Position numbers and translations under genes: made by a program
Shown here: piece by piece, positions 32,678-48,900 of the stretch
How positions within the stretch are numbered: position 1 is the stretch's first letter
How the letters are laid out: each line of letters begins with the position of its first letter
Origin: Yamagishiella unicocca
Lineage: Eukaryota; Chlorophyta; Chlorophyceae; Chlamydomonadales; Volvocaceae
Reading direction: 5' to 3'
Assembly (NCBI GenBank): GCA_003116995.1
Contig: BDSL01000004.1
Coordinates: 1,674,001-1,738,000 of the forward strand
Length of the DNA: 64,000 nt
The notes under the pieces: generated by a model
What the model was told of the DNA's origin: nothing
What the model saw: the letters and a program-made list of their open reading frames with translations, nothing else
Database searches by the model: none

Positions 32678-32782
32678 CGGTGCCACCAACCACACCGCCG
32701 CCGCCACGCAACCGCCGTGCAACTGCCCCGTGGGGCCTGCATCCCGGGCGCTTGCCAAGCGACGAGCAAGGATCTCCTCTCG

Positions 32783-37688
<4,906 letters not shown>

Positions 37689-38782
37689 TCAGGGTCCGCT
37701 GCACCTTCCGTCCACACGTCTCTACCTCCCTAAACCTTATTTTTTGTATGACACTATCATGGGATGTCGTCGTTTTGCACCACGCAAAGGTGACGCCAGC
37801 ATTGCATGTAAGCAGTAAAGCCAAGAATGAAACAATGGTAAGTGAGGAGGGCTATAAACGGATGTGAAGGTGAAAAGGATAGCCTCGAAATAGAGGTGTT
37901 TCAATTGTCATTCCAGGTAGCTGCCCATGAATAGGGCGCAGCATGGCCACATAGCATGGTCATTCAAAACATGGCGCTGTCGTGAAGCTGTCGGTGTACA
38001 CTTGATGCTTGGCAAGCGTCGCTTGAGAAAGTTACGCCTCGCGCGGGCTGTTGCTTACTAATCGTGATGATAACTAACTCTATCACGCAAACCAATTCTC
38101 GCTGCGTCGTTGCTCACTGCGACCGTCTTGTGGCGCACATGGGGCCCCCAAGCAGCAAATCATACGTCCGCCATCGATGACACCCTACATGCATGCCGGT
38201 GTACGTGAGGATGCGGAACCCTTGCAGGGCGATTTGCAAATTGCACCTGCATCCGCCCGTCTAGCCGCATCGCCACATCACCGTGAAAGCATCCGTGCAT
38301 TCCCAGGGCGCGCTCCATCTCCCAGCCACCGCCTGGCCAACCCTGACACTTTTTGACAAGTCAACATTCATTCACCCACCAGCCACCCAACCCCTCGCAG
38401 AATAACGCCGACAGATGGCACTCAGCGTCGAGCCGTACCCAGTGCTGGAAACCTGGCCTGGGTTCGGCGGCTTGCAGCCACTCGCCAATACGGTATCTGC
38501 GATCATGGTGCTGACGCTACACGTTCTCCATAGTAGCCGCGGGCTGCCAGCTTAGCGCCGCTGCTGCGACGGGCGGCGCCATCGTCTGCCGGACTGCTGG
38601 ATTACTCTGCTGCTGGCCTTCTCCCGGGATGTACGCGATCTGCATTCAGCAGTGGCAGCAGTAGCGGCGGTGGAGGCGTTACGTGGCCGTGTAGGACAGG
38701 CCTCCGCCGCAACGGCAAGATGCCACCGCGGCATGACGTACACCGCCGCCCATAACGCATCCTCGGGCCACCAACCGCTCCT
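37689..38782. other. Intergenic between TTLL9 and the next gene
   Basis: About 1.1 kb with no supported exon. It includes the TTLL9 promoter, immediately right of 37688, and the 3' flank of the membrane-protein gene, which is transcribed toward it. Confidence 0.4.
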
Positions 38783-38797
38783 GCCCTCAATCCAGCC

Positions 38798-38878
38798 GTA
38801 GCAGCAGCAGCCCCACCACCGCCACCACCACCGGCGGTTTTTTTCGGGCATCCGCGGGTCTCCCTCGAAACCACCGGC
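38798..38878 (-). mobile_element. Dispersed element A, copy with 15-bp target-site duplication
   Basis: On the minus strand the insertion contains TTTCGAGGGAGACCCGCGGA, then TGCCCGAAAAAAACCGCC, and then a GGT-rich run. It is bounded by the 15-bp direct repeat GCCCTCAATCCAGCC at 38783-38797 and 38879-38893. The right-hand repeat overlaps the probable stop codon of the membrane-protein gene, so the insertion landed at the very end of that gene. Confidence 0.7.
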
Positions 38879-38882
38879 GCCC

Positions 38883-41800
38883 TCAATCCAGCCCGCTCAC
38901 CGTGTAAGCCTCCCGTCGGCGCATTCTCTGCACCACCAGGGCCACCGACCCCACCACCGCCACCAGGACACCTGCGCCGCAGCATCAAAAGCAAAGCAGC
39001 AAACGAGATGACGGACAGCCCCATCCATGGCGCTCTGCGCCGCTAGTGGCGAAGCCAACAACGAATGACCCGCAGCATCGGTGTATTTTCATGGAACGCT
39101 TTATACACCCGGAGCAGCATGTGTCTTACCTGCACCGGAGAGAGTCGCCGCCAAAGCCGCGACTTCACCCCGGCTGAGGCCCCCGCCGCCGGCACTGCTG
39201 CTGCGAGTGGTTGCGTCGACAGGGAGGAGGGACCCACCGCTGGAGCTGTTAGTGGCCGGGGCATTAGCCTCAGGTTGCACAGCTGGGGAGGGCGGCGAAG
39301 GGGGAGGGGAGCGCGCCGGGGATGTGGTGACAGACCCGAGTGTTCTGGGCAGCTGCTGGCTCTGTTGCTGCTGCTCAACACGGCCACCCCGGACGCGGTC
39401 CTGCTGCTGCTGTTGCTGCTCCCGATCCTGCTGCAAGGTCAAAGGTGCCTGCGGCTTGCTAGGCTGGACTTGGGGCTGGGTTGACTGGGATGGTGGTGTG
39501 GGATGTGGTGGAGGCATTGCAGGTGAGGTCGGTGGGCTGAGGGGCGGCTGAGATGAGGTACCATTCCGCGGACGAGGTGGAGGGGGGGTCCTGGGAGGCG
39601 GCGGTGAGGGAGAAGCCCTGCCATTCTGAAGCACAACTTGAGCTGACCCGTCGACGGTCCCATTATGAGGACGAGGTAAGGGTGTCACCAGCACATGCGG
39701 TTGCAGCTGCGGCGATGTGGCTGGTGGCGGGGACAAAGATCCGTTCTGGGGAGAAGACAAGGGTGTACCCGGCACCTGCAGCTGCGGCGATGTGGCTGGT
39801 TGCGGGGACAAAGGTCCGTTCGGAGGAGAAGACAAGGGTGTTCCCGGCACCTGCAGCTGCGGCGATGTGGCTGGTGGCGGGGACAAAGATCCGTTCTGGG
39901 GAGAAGGCAATGGTGTTACCAGCACCTGCGGCTGCAGCTGCGGCGATGTGGCTGGTGGCGGGGACAAAGATCCGTTCGGAGGAGAAGACAAGGGTGTTAC
40001 CAGCACCTGCGGCTGCAGCTGCGGTGATGTGGCTGCTGGCGAGGACGAGGATCCGTTACGAGGACGATGCAAGGGTGTCACCAGCACCTGCGGCTGCAGC
40101 TGCTGTCGCACGCCCTCCAGCTGCTGCGTCCTAACAGGCTGCTGCGGTGACTGAATGGGCAGTACACGCTGGTTGAAGCGGATGGGTGTCCCTGGAAATG
40201 TGGCCTGTCCGCAGTGCATGCGTGGGTGCCATGTGGCGGGACGGCGCAATTGTTGGGGCAGCAGCAGGTTGTTGTAACGGTTACATTGGGTTCCAGACCA
40301 AGAGGTAGAACCATCGGGCACATCGCCTGACACTGAGAAAAACGGAGGAGACGGAGCAGGTGGTCATGAGCGGGGGCGATGTTGGTGCTCGTGTAACGAT
40401 ATAACCGCATATATATATATATCAGTGCCCCGCATTCAGTGCTTCCCGAAACCCCTTGCACCTACCGCTGGCATGCCGCCGCTGCTTCGTTCGCCGCCGT
40501 CGTCGCTGCCGCGGCCATCGCCTCCGCCGCCGCCACCCCCTTGGCCCCAAACTCTATCGCCGCCTGACGCACCAAACTCCTTGTCACACACCAAGACGCA
40601 CTGGCGGACTAGTGCCACCGAGGCAGCTGAGCCAGGCTGCACATCGTAGCCCTGGTGTGGCGGGCAATAAGTAAAAGCGCGATTGGCGTGGGGCGACCGA
40701 TGCTTACGTCAGCGGGTTGTTGTTGTTGTAACGGTTAGGGTAAGGCTGTTGTGCAACGAGTCAGATACTCGCGACTCCTACTCTCCCCTCCATCTGACCC
40801 GGCCGCCCTCCTGCCCTGCTGGTCATGCACACCTCGACTGCGCTTCATGGCGTACGGCGTGCATGTGCTGTCGCGGTCTCGATGTGGCCTCGAACCCAAC
40901 AGCGGACCCAACAGCGGATCCAACACCGAATCCAACACCGGATCCAACCAACCTTACGCAGAACCGGAGGCCGCAGTTGCGTTGCCAAGCCCTGCAGGAG
41001 TGCGGCGGGGCTGCGGCACCTTGCCCTCACCGGCACCGGCGGATCAGGTGCAGGTGCAGGAGTGCGGCCTCCGGCCGTCAATCCGGTTGTCTCTATTGCC
41101 AGGCGGCTGGACGACGGCTCCGGCCTCGACGCTACCTCCTGCTGCTGCGGCTGCTGCGGCTGTGGCTGCTGCTGCGGCGGCGGCGGCCGCGGCTGCTGCT
41201 GCTGCCAGCTGTTGTCGCCGCCGGGCTCCTGGTACGTGCCGGTTCCGTCGCCGCCGCTGCCGCCGCTGCCCGATACTGCCGTCGCCTTTGCAAGCGCAGC
41301 TGAGTCATCGTCGCACCAAGACCCCAGGTCCTCTACCACTGCCTCGGGGGCAAGAGGACCGAACACCGTGTCAACGGCATCCACAGGCGCAGCAATTGCC
41401 GCCAGATGCCCGCCGCCGCCAAGATCCCACACGTCATCCGCAACTGGGCGATCCGCCCACTGCACGGGCGGCCGCGACGCCGCAAGCAAGCGGTACGGCG
41501 CCAGCAGCCCGGCGGCTGTCAGGCCACCGGGGTCGCACTGCTGCAGGTGTAGCAGGCAGCGTTCGAACACGAAGCGGGTGGCGGGCTGGTCCTGGCCACC
41601 ACTGTTGCGTATGCTGAGCCCGCGGACGAAGCTGCTGGCGTCCAAGACGTCCAGGTTCCGGGCTACCAGTGCCACTGGCGGCGTTGCCGCCGTCACCTCT
41701 GCCGCCAGCCAAGCACGCAGCCCGTCAAAGTCAAGTCGCGGCTGTCGCCACCCACCGCAGGCACGTCCTCCCCCAGCGGCGTATTGGCCATCGGTATCGA

Positions 41801-42428
41801 CGGCGTGGGGAACAGCGGTACCAGATTGGTTGGCCAAGGTTGCGTTGGCGGCAACCCGCAATTGTACCGGCCGGCCGTTTAAGATTATAATAAATGCGGT
41901 CGCATTCGTGCCTGCTGCGGTGGCGTTGCTACCGCTGCTGCCGCCCGTAATCTCGTCGCTTCGTTTGGCACCATCGCCACACTTCGTCCCAGCGCTTTGC
42001 CCCTGACTCCTGGACTTACTCGCTGTGGTAACTCGTTCGGCGGCATCAAAATACATATCGCCCGCAATGACGATGTCCAGCCGTCGTGTCAGGTGCTGAG
42101 CCTCAGAGCCGCGGCTGCTACCGGTATTAGCACACCCTGCGGCTAGGGCGAAACTCGTAATGAGCCGCAGCAGATGCTGGCTATTATATGCCGTAATAAT
42201 AGGCGCAAGTTGCTGCTCAGGTGCGCCGTTGGGGCGCTGTTGCTGGGTCTGGAGCTTTTCGCGCGGCACGGCAGCGGCGGCTGCTGCGGGCGAGGGCGGC
42301 TGCGCCAGTGGTCCGAAGGGTGCAGGTTGTGGAAGAGGTTGCGAGGAAGCCCGTGGGATCATATTAATGAGAGCAGCAGCGTGCAGCAGGGCGAGTGCTG
42401 CAGCCAGGCGGCGATCGCCCAGAGCCAT
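38883..42428 (-). CDS. Predicted secreted/type I membrane protein with Pro/Asn-Gly repeats, unknown function
   Basis: I do not recognise the family. Exons, in transcript order: 42428-41031, 40651-40462, 40332-39130, 38971-38883; total 959 residues with closed phases. The N-terminus (RRLAAALALLHAAALINM) looks like a signal peptide. The first exon encodes a Cys-containing ectodomain with several N-x-S/T sites (GSNATAAGTNATA). Exon 3 encodes six 25-27 residue repeats built from QLQPQVLVTPL, then SPPNGSLSPPPATSP; five of the six carry an N-G-S/T sequon. The last exon has a single hydrophobic span (VLVAVVGSVALVV), then RMRRR and a short tail ending SGLD. So the product is probably an extracellular-matrix or cell-surface glycoprotein. 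The exon 2 donor at 40462 is weak. An alternative donor at 38901 followed by another exon is possible. Confidence 0.6.
39660..40112 (-). repeat. Coding minisatellite, six ~75-81 bp units
   Basis: Six in-frame repeats encode the Pro-rich Asn-Gly modules of the membrane protein. Units are 75-81 bp, all multiples of three, with most differences at the same few positions. Confidence 0.9.
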
Positions 42429-42999
42429 TCGCTCGCGGGGGCGTGCAAGGTTGGCGAGGGAGGAAAGGAGGACAGCGACTTTGCATATCGCTCACAAGGG
42501 TGGCACTCGTGCGCACTGTCAGTAATATAAGTTATGTATTGTAAAGGGTGGCGAGACGTCTGGATGGACGATCTTGCTCGCGCGGTAGGCGAGATTGTCC
42601 CGCGCATGGGGCAGGAAAATGGAGCGCAGCGGACCCTTGGGCCATGGCTGGCGAGCCCGTTCGCATATTCCATGCTTACATATCTTTTGGTTTCATACTT
42701 ACATACCTTTTGCAAACTCAACAGGCCAAGCTCCAATAGATTGGCGGAACAGCGCAGGCGCAATAAGGCCGTGATATTATACGCACGGAATGAAATAATA
42801 ACCCGAACCAAGGAAGTAACGTTAGCACTTTGGCGATACAATGTCCACTAAATTGATTCAATGTCACCATGCCATACTAGAGGCTTAGGTTAGACGGCGA
42901 CTTCAAAAACGGTTTTGCGTTGGTGCTTCAAGTTACCGGTCAATGGCAAATCAGGTCTGCACAATAGACACAATTATAGGGGGTTAAACCAGGAAGGTG
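42429..42999. promoter_or_regulatory. Divergent upstream region of the membrane protein and the Egalitarian-like gene
   Basis: A 571-bp interval, noticeably more AT-rich than its flanks, separates two start codons that point apart. No exon-like frame or named motif was seen. Confidence 0.5.
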
Positions 43000-45900
43000 A
43001 TGGATCAAGGACATGGGCAAGCGATGGCCGCCTACGTTGACACGTTGTTCGGAAGCCATGGTGCGGCTGGTGACCTCGAGCAGCAGCTGCGCCACGCTGC
43101 CGCCCTGTACCTGCTCAGTCTACCGCAAGCCAGAGATAGTCTTGCATGCGTCGGCAGCAGTATTTCGAAAGCACAACCTCAAGTATGGCAAGCCGCTCGG
43201 AAAAAGGGTGTCCGGCTCAAGGCCGTGCTGATGCACAAGGACTGCCGCGGTGTGTTCGTTTGGTCTGAAACGGACGAAAGCTTGCGGCTTGACAAGCAGG
43301 CGCTCGCTCGCGCCCGCGATGGTGCCAACGGTGCCGCCGCCCGCCCAGCCCAGCCGCCCGCCAGCAACAGTAGCATCACCAGCAGCAACGCCCGCGCGGC
43401 TGGCGGCTCTGAACCTGCCGCGAATTCTTCCTCACAGCCGCGGCCACCGGCGGCAGTTGCAACTTTCACGACAGCTGCGCCTATCGTTGACCACGTGACC
43501 GTCACCGCCGCCGCCGCCACTGTTAACTCCGGTAGCGACAGCGTCGACCCACGCGCCGCTAGCGGCTCCGAACCCTCTGCCGAATCCCCACAGCCAAAGG
43601 CGGTGTCTCCGCCGTTGGCTGCGGCGGAGACACCTCCGCCACCAGGTGCTGCGGCCCAGCCCTCCATGGCAGCTGCGCCTGTTACCGCCGTTGACGACGA
43701 CGCCGTTGCCTCACCGGACGGCTCCGACGTCGACCACGGCGACTTCGTCCCCTCCGCCTGCTCGTATGCCGCGGTGCTTGAGCAGGTCAGATCTCTGCGT
43801 TCTCGACGAATCTCATTCTGGTCTCCTGAAACAACAATCCCTCTTCTTCGTCCTTGCTGCTGCCGTTTACGTTTACGGGAGAAGGCACGCTCCAGGCCAC
43901 CCTATCAAACCCCATGAACATCACCCCCCGGAGTTGTCCGCTCAGTCCGGCCCTCGCCAGCCCGACGGCTGTGCGTTGCAGGCTGTCAGGCTTGTTGGAA
44001 TCGGGTGGCGAAACGTCTGGCGGAAGCCCGCTGCCTCCACGCACCACGACTCGCTGCACGCCGCAACGCCACGCCCGCACGACGTTGTTCGTCCCAACTG
44101 ACAACCGACAACCGCCCTGCGCAGGTGGTTACCGACCTGAGCGACGACAGCCCCGAGATCCTGGCCGACCTGTGCGCGAACGTCAAGGCCGTGTGGCCGG
44201 GGTCCGCCCCGCTGGAGCGGCTGCGCCGCAACGCCGCACTCACCGTGGCGCTTCTGGCGCCCTCGGAGACGGGGCACGTGTGCAGCCTGGCCTGGGTGGG
44301 TGGTTGGGCGGTTGGGCGGTTGGGTGGTTGGGTGGTTAGCGTAGAGGCGCATGTGGGTCGCAATAGCTCCTCGGGGGTCGTCGCGGGGTCTGCAAACCTC
44401 AGCGCGCGCCCTGCCTGACATCCCCACCCGTCCATCCCTCCGCGGGCTGTTTTCCTTGCCCTGCCGACAGGAGATCGTACGGCAGCTCCTGTACGACAAG
44501 GAATCCGACGCCATCGCGGAGCTTCTGGAGAGCCCGGCGGCGGAGGCGGAGGCCGCCGCCCGGCAGGGCCACGCGGGCGGCGGCTGGGACGCCCTGAGGG
44601 CCCTTCTGCCCGACGGGCACGGCGTGTACGACGGTGGTGGCAGCGGCAGCACCAGCGACGAGGGCGTCTGTGGCCCGCTTCTGAGCATCGTGGAGGAGGA
44701 CGACACGGCGATGATGATGCTTTTTATGCAGCAGCTGGTAGTCCGGGCCCAGGTCCTGCGGGCCGCAGGGCGGAGCAGCGCCGCCAGATTGCTGTCCGAC
44801 GCTCGCGGCGGCGGAAGCGACAGCGGTAGCGGCGGCGGCAGCGCCGCCGCCGCCGGCTCCAGCGCCTCCAGCAGCACCGATGGCCCCGACGGCGCCGCGG
44901 CCACCATCTCGAATGCTGATGCTGTCTCACACATGGTACCCTGCCCGGTGCTGGCGCCGGCACTGCCACCTCCCGGCCCTAGGGCCGCGCCGCCTGAGCT
45001 GGCCTCGCCGCCTGAGCTGACCAAGCTCGCCGACGGCGTCCTCGGAGACAACGAAGCCATAGCCATAGCCGCCGCCATAGCCGAGACTTGGCCAGGGGAC
45101 GAGCCGTTGCACCGGCTCAAGCGCGCCGCGGCGAAACTGCTGGCGGTAGTGACCCAGGGGCCGGTCGGCCCACACACTGTCGACGCCGTCTCGGTCGCCG
45201 ATGCCGTACCCACCGCCGCCGCCACCGCTGCGCTGTCTCACGCCGCCGCCGCCACCCGGCGTTCCTCGCCGACACCGGCCTCAGCCCCCGGCGCGCTTGA
45301 GCCCGAGGACGCCACAGGCGACCTCCAAACCCCCGGCCAGGAAGCCCCCACATCACCACCGCCGCCGTTGCTGCCGCGGGCGCAGCAGCAGCAGCAGCCG
45401 CAGCAGCAGCTGCAGCCGCAGCAGCCGCAGCAGCCGCAGCAGCCGCAGCAGCCGCAGCAGCCGCAGCCGTCAGAGAGCGCCTCCGCAGCCCCACCCTTGC
45501 TGCACAGTGACTCCCTCAGCCCCGCCGCGGGGCCGGAGACGCTATTCGAGCTGCACCTCCTCTTCCTCTTTCCCGAATGCCCTCCTCAGATCCTCACCGC
45601 CGACGACCGGAGACTCTGCGATCTGGCTAGATCTATGGTACGACATCTGGCCTCCCTGGAGCCGCCGCACAGGGCGCTGCTGTCCTCCCTGGAGCCGCTA
45701 CTGGCGCGGCTGCGGATGGGAGGGGTTGATGACCTGGCGTCCCGCCCGGAGGGGCTGCTGGAGGTTTGCCGCTTGTCGCCCGGCGTGTTCGAGCTAGTAA
45801 GGAACTGCGTATGATGAGGGGCTGAATCTGCCGGGGAATGATGGTGGGCCTGAAAGGCCTCTGATGAACTCCACGAAGGAGGATTAGAGCCGTGTGCCTG

Positions 45901-48900
45901 TGGGATGTCCTGGATGTGTTCAGCGTGCAGTGGATTAGCAAGCGACGAGAGCAAGAGACGGTTAGCCTGATAAAGACAGGTCGGATAGCGGATGTACGGC
46001 ATCAGGCTAAGTGGTCTCAGTGCGTTCGATTCCCTGTCTTGCAGCAACCTGAGCTATAGCAAACATAGTATAGACACAACGAGTAGCCAACTGCAAGCCT
46101 GCAGGGGAGCGTCTGAACACAAGCAACCTTTTAGATCGTGGATAGCCAAGGCGACGCATGGTGACACGGTGTCCTGGTTGTGTGTATGCGGGGCGGCGTC
46201 CCGAGAGCCCCCTTGCTGCCCCCCTGAGCCCCCCAGCTGCCCCTCTGACCCCTCTTGCTGGCCCCTGCAGACACCCGCCGTCACGGGGGCGCAGTCGGAG
46301 CCGCCGACCCAGATCGGCCTCGTGTGCCCGACTCTGCTGCGCCTGGCGGAGGACGACCGTGGGCTGAAGGCGCGGGAAGCCGCGATGGAGGCGGCGGCGA
46401 AGGAGAGGGACAAGGGGCAGACGGCGGCGGCTCCGAAAACGGTCGCCGCTGGGGCGGTGACGCGCCCGCCGGCGCTCAACACAGTTGCCGTGGGGGCCGC
46501 GGCAATGGTTTCGGAGATTCGGACGGCGCCGCCGGCGGCGGCCGGCGGCGGGTCTGCCGCAGGGGTTAGTGGTGGCGGTGGTAGTGGTGGTGGTGGTGCT
46601 GCTGCAGCTTCAGCGCCTGCTGCTAGTGCTGCTTCAGCGCCTGCTGCTAGTGCTGCATCAGCGCCTGCTGCTACTGCTGCTTTAGCGCCTGCTGCTACTG
46701 CTGTGAGGAAACGTGTCAGAGGCGGAGACGCTGGCGTTGATGGTGGCGGCGGCAGCGGCAGGACACAACACGCCACGGCAACGGTGACGGCGGCGTCAGC
46801 AGGCGAAGCCTCGACGGACGGCCCCACTCTGCGGTTCAAGAGAGCGCTGCTCCGCCGCTTCCCGCCGCCAGGAGCGGGGACGGCCGCGTCGCCCGCCTCG
46901 TCGTCAAAGGCGGCGGCAGTGGCTGCAGTACAGCGGTGTACGGTCGAGCTTCTGGCGGCGGCGCCGCCGCCGCACGAGGCGCGGCTGCAGGAGTTGGGGG
47001 TCCTGGTGGTGAAGCAGCTGGGATGGGCTCGCCTGGAGGTGCCCTTGCGGGAGGCGTTGTCGACGGCGCCGGACGTGTTTGAGCTCGACCCGCAGCGGCA
47101 GGGGCACAAGGTGCGAGGGTGGCGGTGGTGGTTGGTGTACGGCGGCTGTGGGGCGAGTGTGGCTGTTGAAGGGCGGAAGGTTAACGGTCGACAGTTGGTA
47201 CGAACGTGCATGGCACACGCTGGGTCAGGGCGGGTTGTGTGGAGGGGAGGTTGCGGGGAGGGGTCGAGCCTACTCCCGGTCCGCACCCTGCCGCTATAAT
47301 CCTCTAGCTTCCTCGTGCAACAACGCGGCCTTCACACCCTTTCTAACACCCCGCCCTCGAAGTTCGGGACTTTCCTTTCAACCCCCCTTCACGCTGTCAC
47401 TCCCTCCACGCTTTATTTCGACGGTGCGTTTCCAGGGTATTGTCGTACAGCTCATCTGCCCGCATCTGCTGCGGCTGGCAGCGGCAGTCGGTCAACCGCC
47501 GCCACTGCCGCCGCGGCCGGTACCGCCGCCGTTGCTGCCGCGGGCGCAGCAGCCGCACCAGCAGCCGCACCAGCAGCCGCAGCAGCAGCCGCACCAGCAG
47601 CAGCCGCAGCGGCAGCCGTCAGAGAGCGCCTCCGCAGCCCCAACCTTGCTGCACAGCGACTCCCGCAGCCCCGTCGCGATGCTGAAGAGTCCTTTCGAGC
47701 TGCACCTGCTTGGCCTCTTCCCCAAGGGCCCGCCCCTGACCCTCACCGCAGAGGACCGGAGGCTGCGCAATTTGGCTAGATGTGTGGCGCGGCATCTGGC
47801 CTCCCTGGAGCCGCCGCACAGGGCGCTGCTGTCCTCCCTGGAGCCGCTACTGGCGCGGCTGCGGATGGGAGGGGTTGACGACCTGGCGTCCTGTCCGGAG
47901 GGGCTGCTGGAGGTTTGCCGCTTGTCGCCCGGCGTGTTCAAGCTAGTAAGGAACTGAGTGTGATGAGGGACTGAGTGTGCCGGCGTTGGGCGGGAGAGAC
48001 CTCTGATGAACTCCACAAAGGAGGATTAGAGCCGTGTGCCTGTGGGGTGTCCTGGATGTGTTTAACGTGCAGTGGATTAGCAAGCGATGGAAGCAAGAGA
48101 CGGTCGGTCTCAAGACAGGCCCCCGCCTACCTGAACTCGTGCGTGCATTCCCTGTCTTGCAGCAAGCTGGGCTATGTAGTAAACATAGTCTAGTCACAGC
48201 GAGTAGCCGTCTGCAGCCCGCAGAGTAGCCAACTGCAAGCCCGCAGACTAGCCAACTGCAAGCCCGCAATGTAGCGTCTGAAGGCGCATCAGTGTTTCAC
48301 ATTGTGACACCCGAGGCGACACCGTGTTCTGGTTGTGTATGCGGGGCGGCGTACCGAGAGCCCCCTTGCTGGCCCCTGCAGACGCCCGCCCGCCCGGCGC
48401 GGTCGGAGCCGCCGACCCAGATCGGCCTCGTGTGCCCGACCCTGCTGCGCCTGGCGGAGGACGACCGTGGGCTGAAGGCGCGGGAAGCCGCGATGGAGGC
48501 GGCGGCGAAGGAGAGGGACAAGGGGCAGACGGCGGCGGCGGCTCCGAAAATGGTCGCCGCTGGGGCGGTGACGCGCCCGCCGGCGCTCAACACAGTTGCC
48601 GTGGGGGCCGCGGCAATGGTTTCGGAGATTCGGACGGCGCCGCCGGCGGCGGCCGGCGGCGGGTCTGCCGCAGGGGGTAGTGGTGGTGGTGCAGGGGGTG
48701 CTACTGCTGCTTCAGCACCTTCTGTTACTGCGGCGACGCAACGTGTCAGAGGCGGAGACGCTGGCGTTGACGGAACCGGTGGCAGCGGCAGGACACAACA
48801 CGCCGCCACGGCGTCGCCGTCGTCAGCAGGCGAAGCCTCGACGGACGGCCCCACTCTGCGGTTCAAGAGAGCGCTGCTCCGCCGCTTCCCGCCGCCAGGA

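Larger units (their letters stand above)
31357..32782. other. Intergenic and TTLL9 3' UTR
   Basis: About 1.4 kb. A long open frame at 31507-32421 (plus) has no family motif and mixed codon use, so I treat it as non-coding. The right part is the 3' UTR of TTLL9, with a 90-bp duplication at 32498-32677 and a possible poly(A) signal at 32391-32395. Confidence 0.4.
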
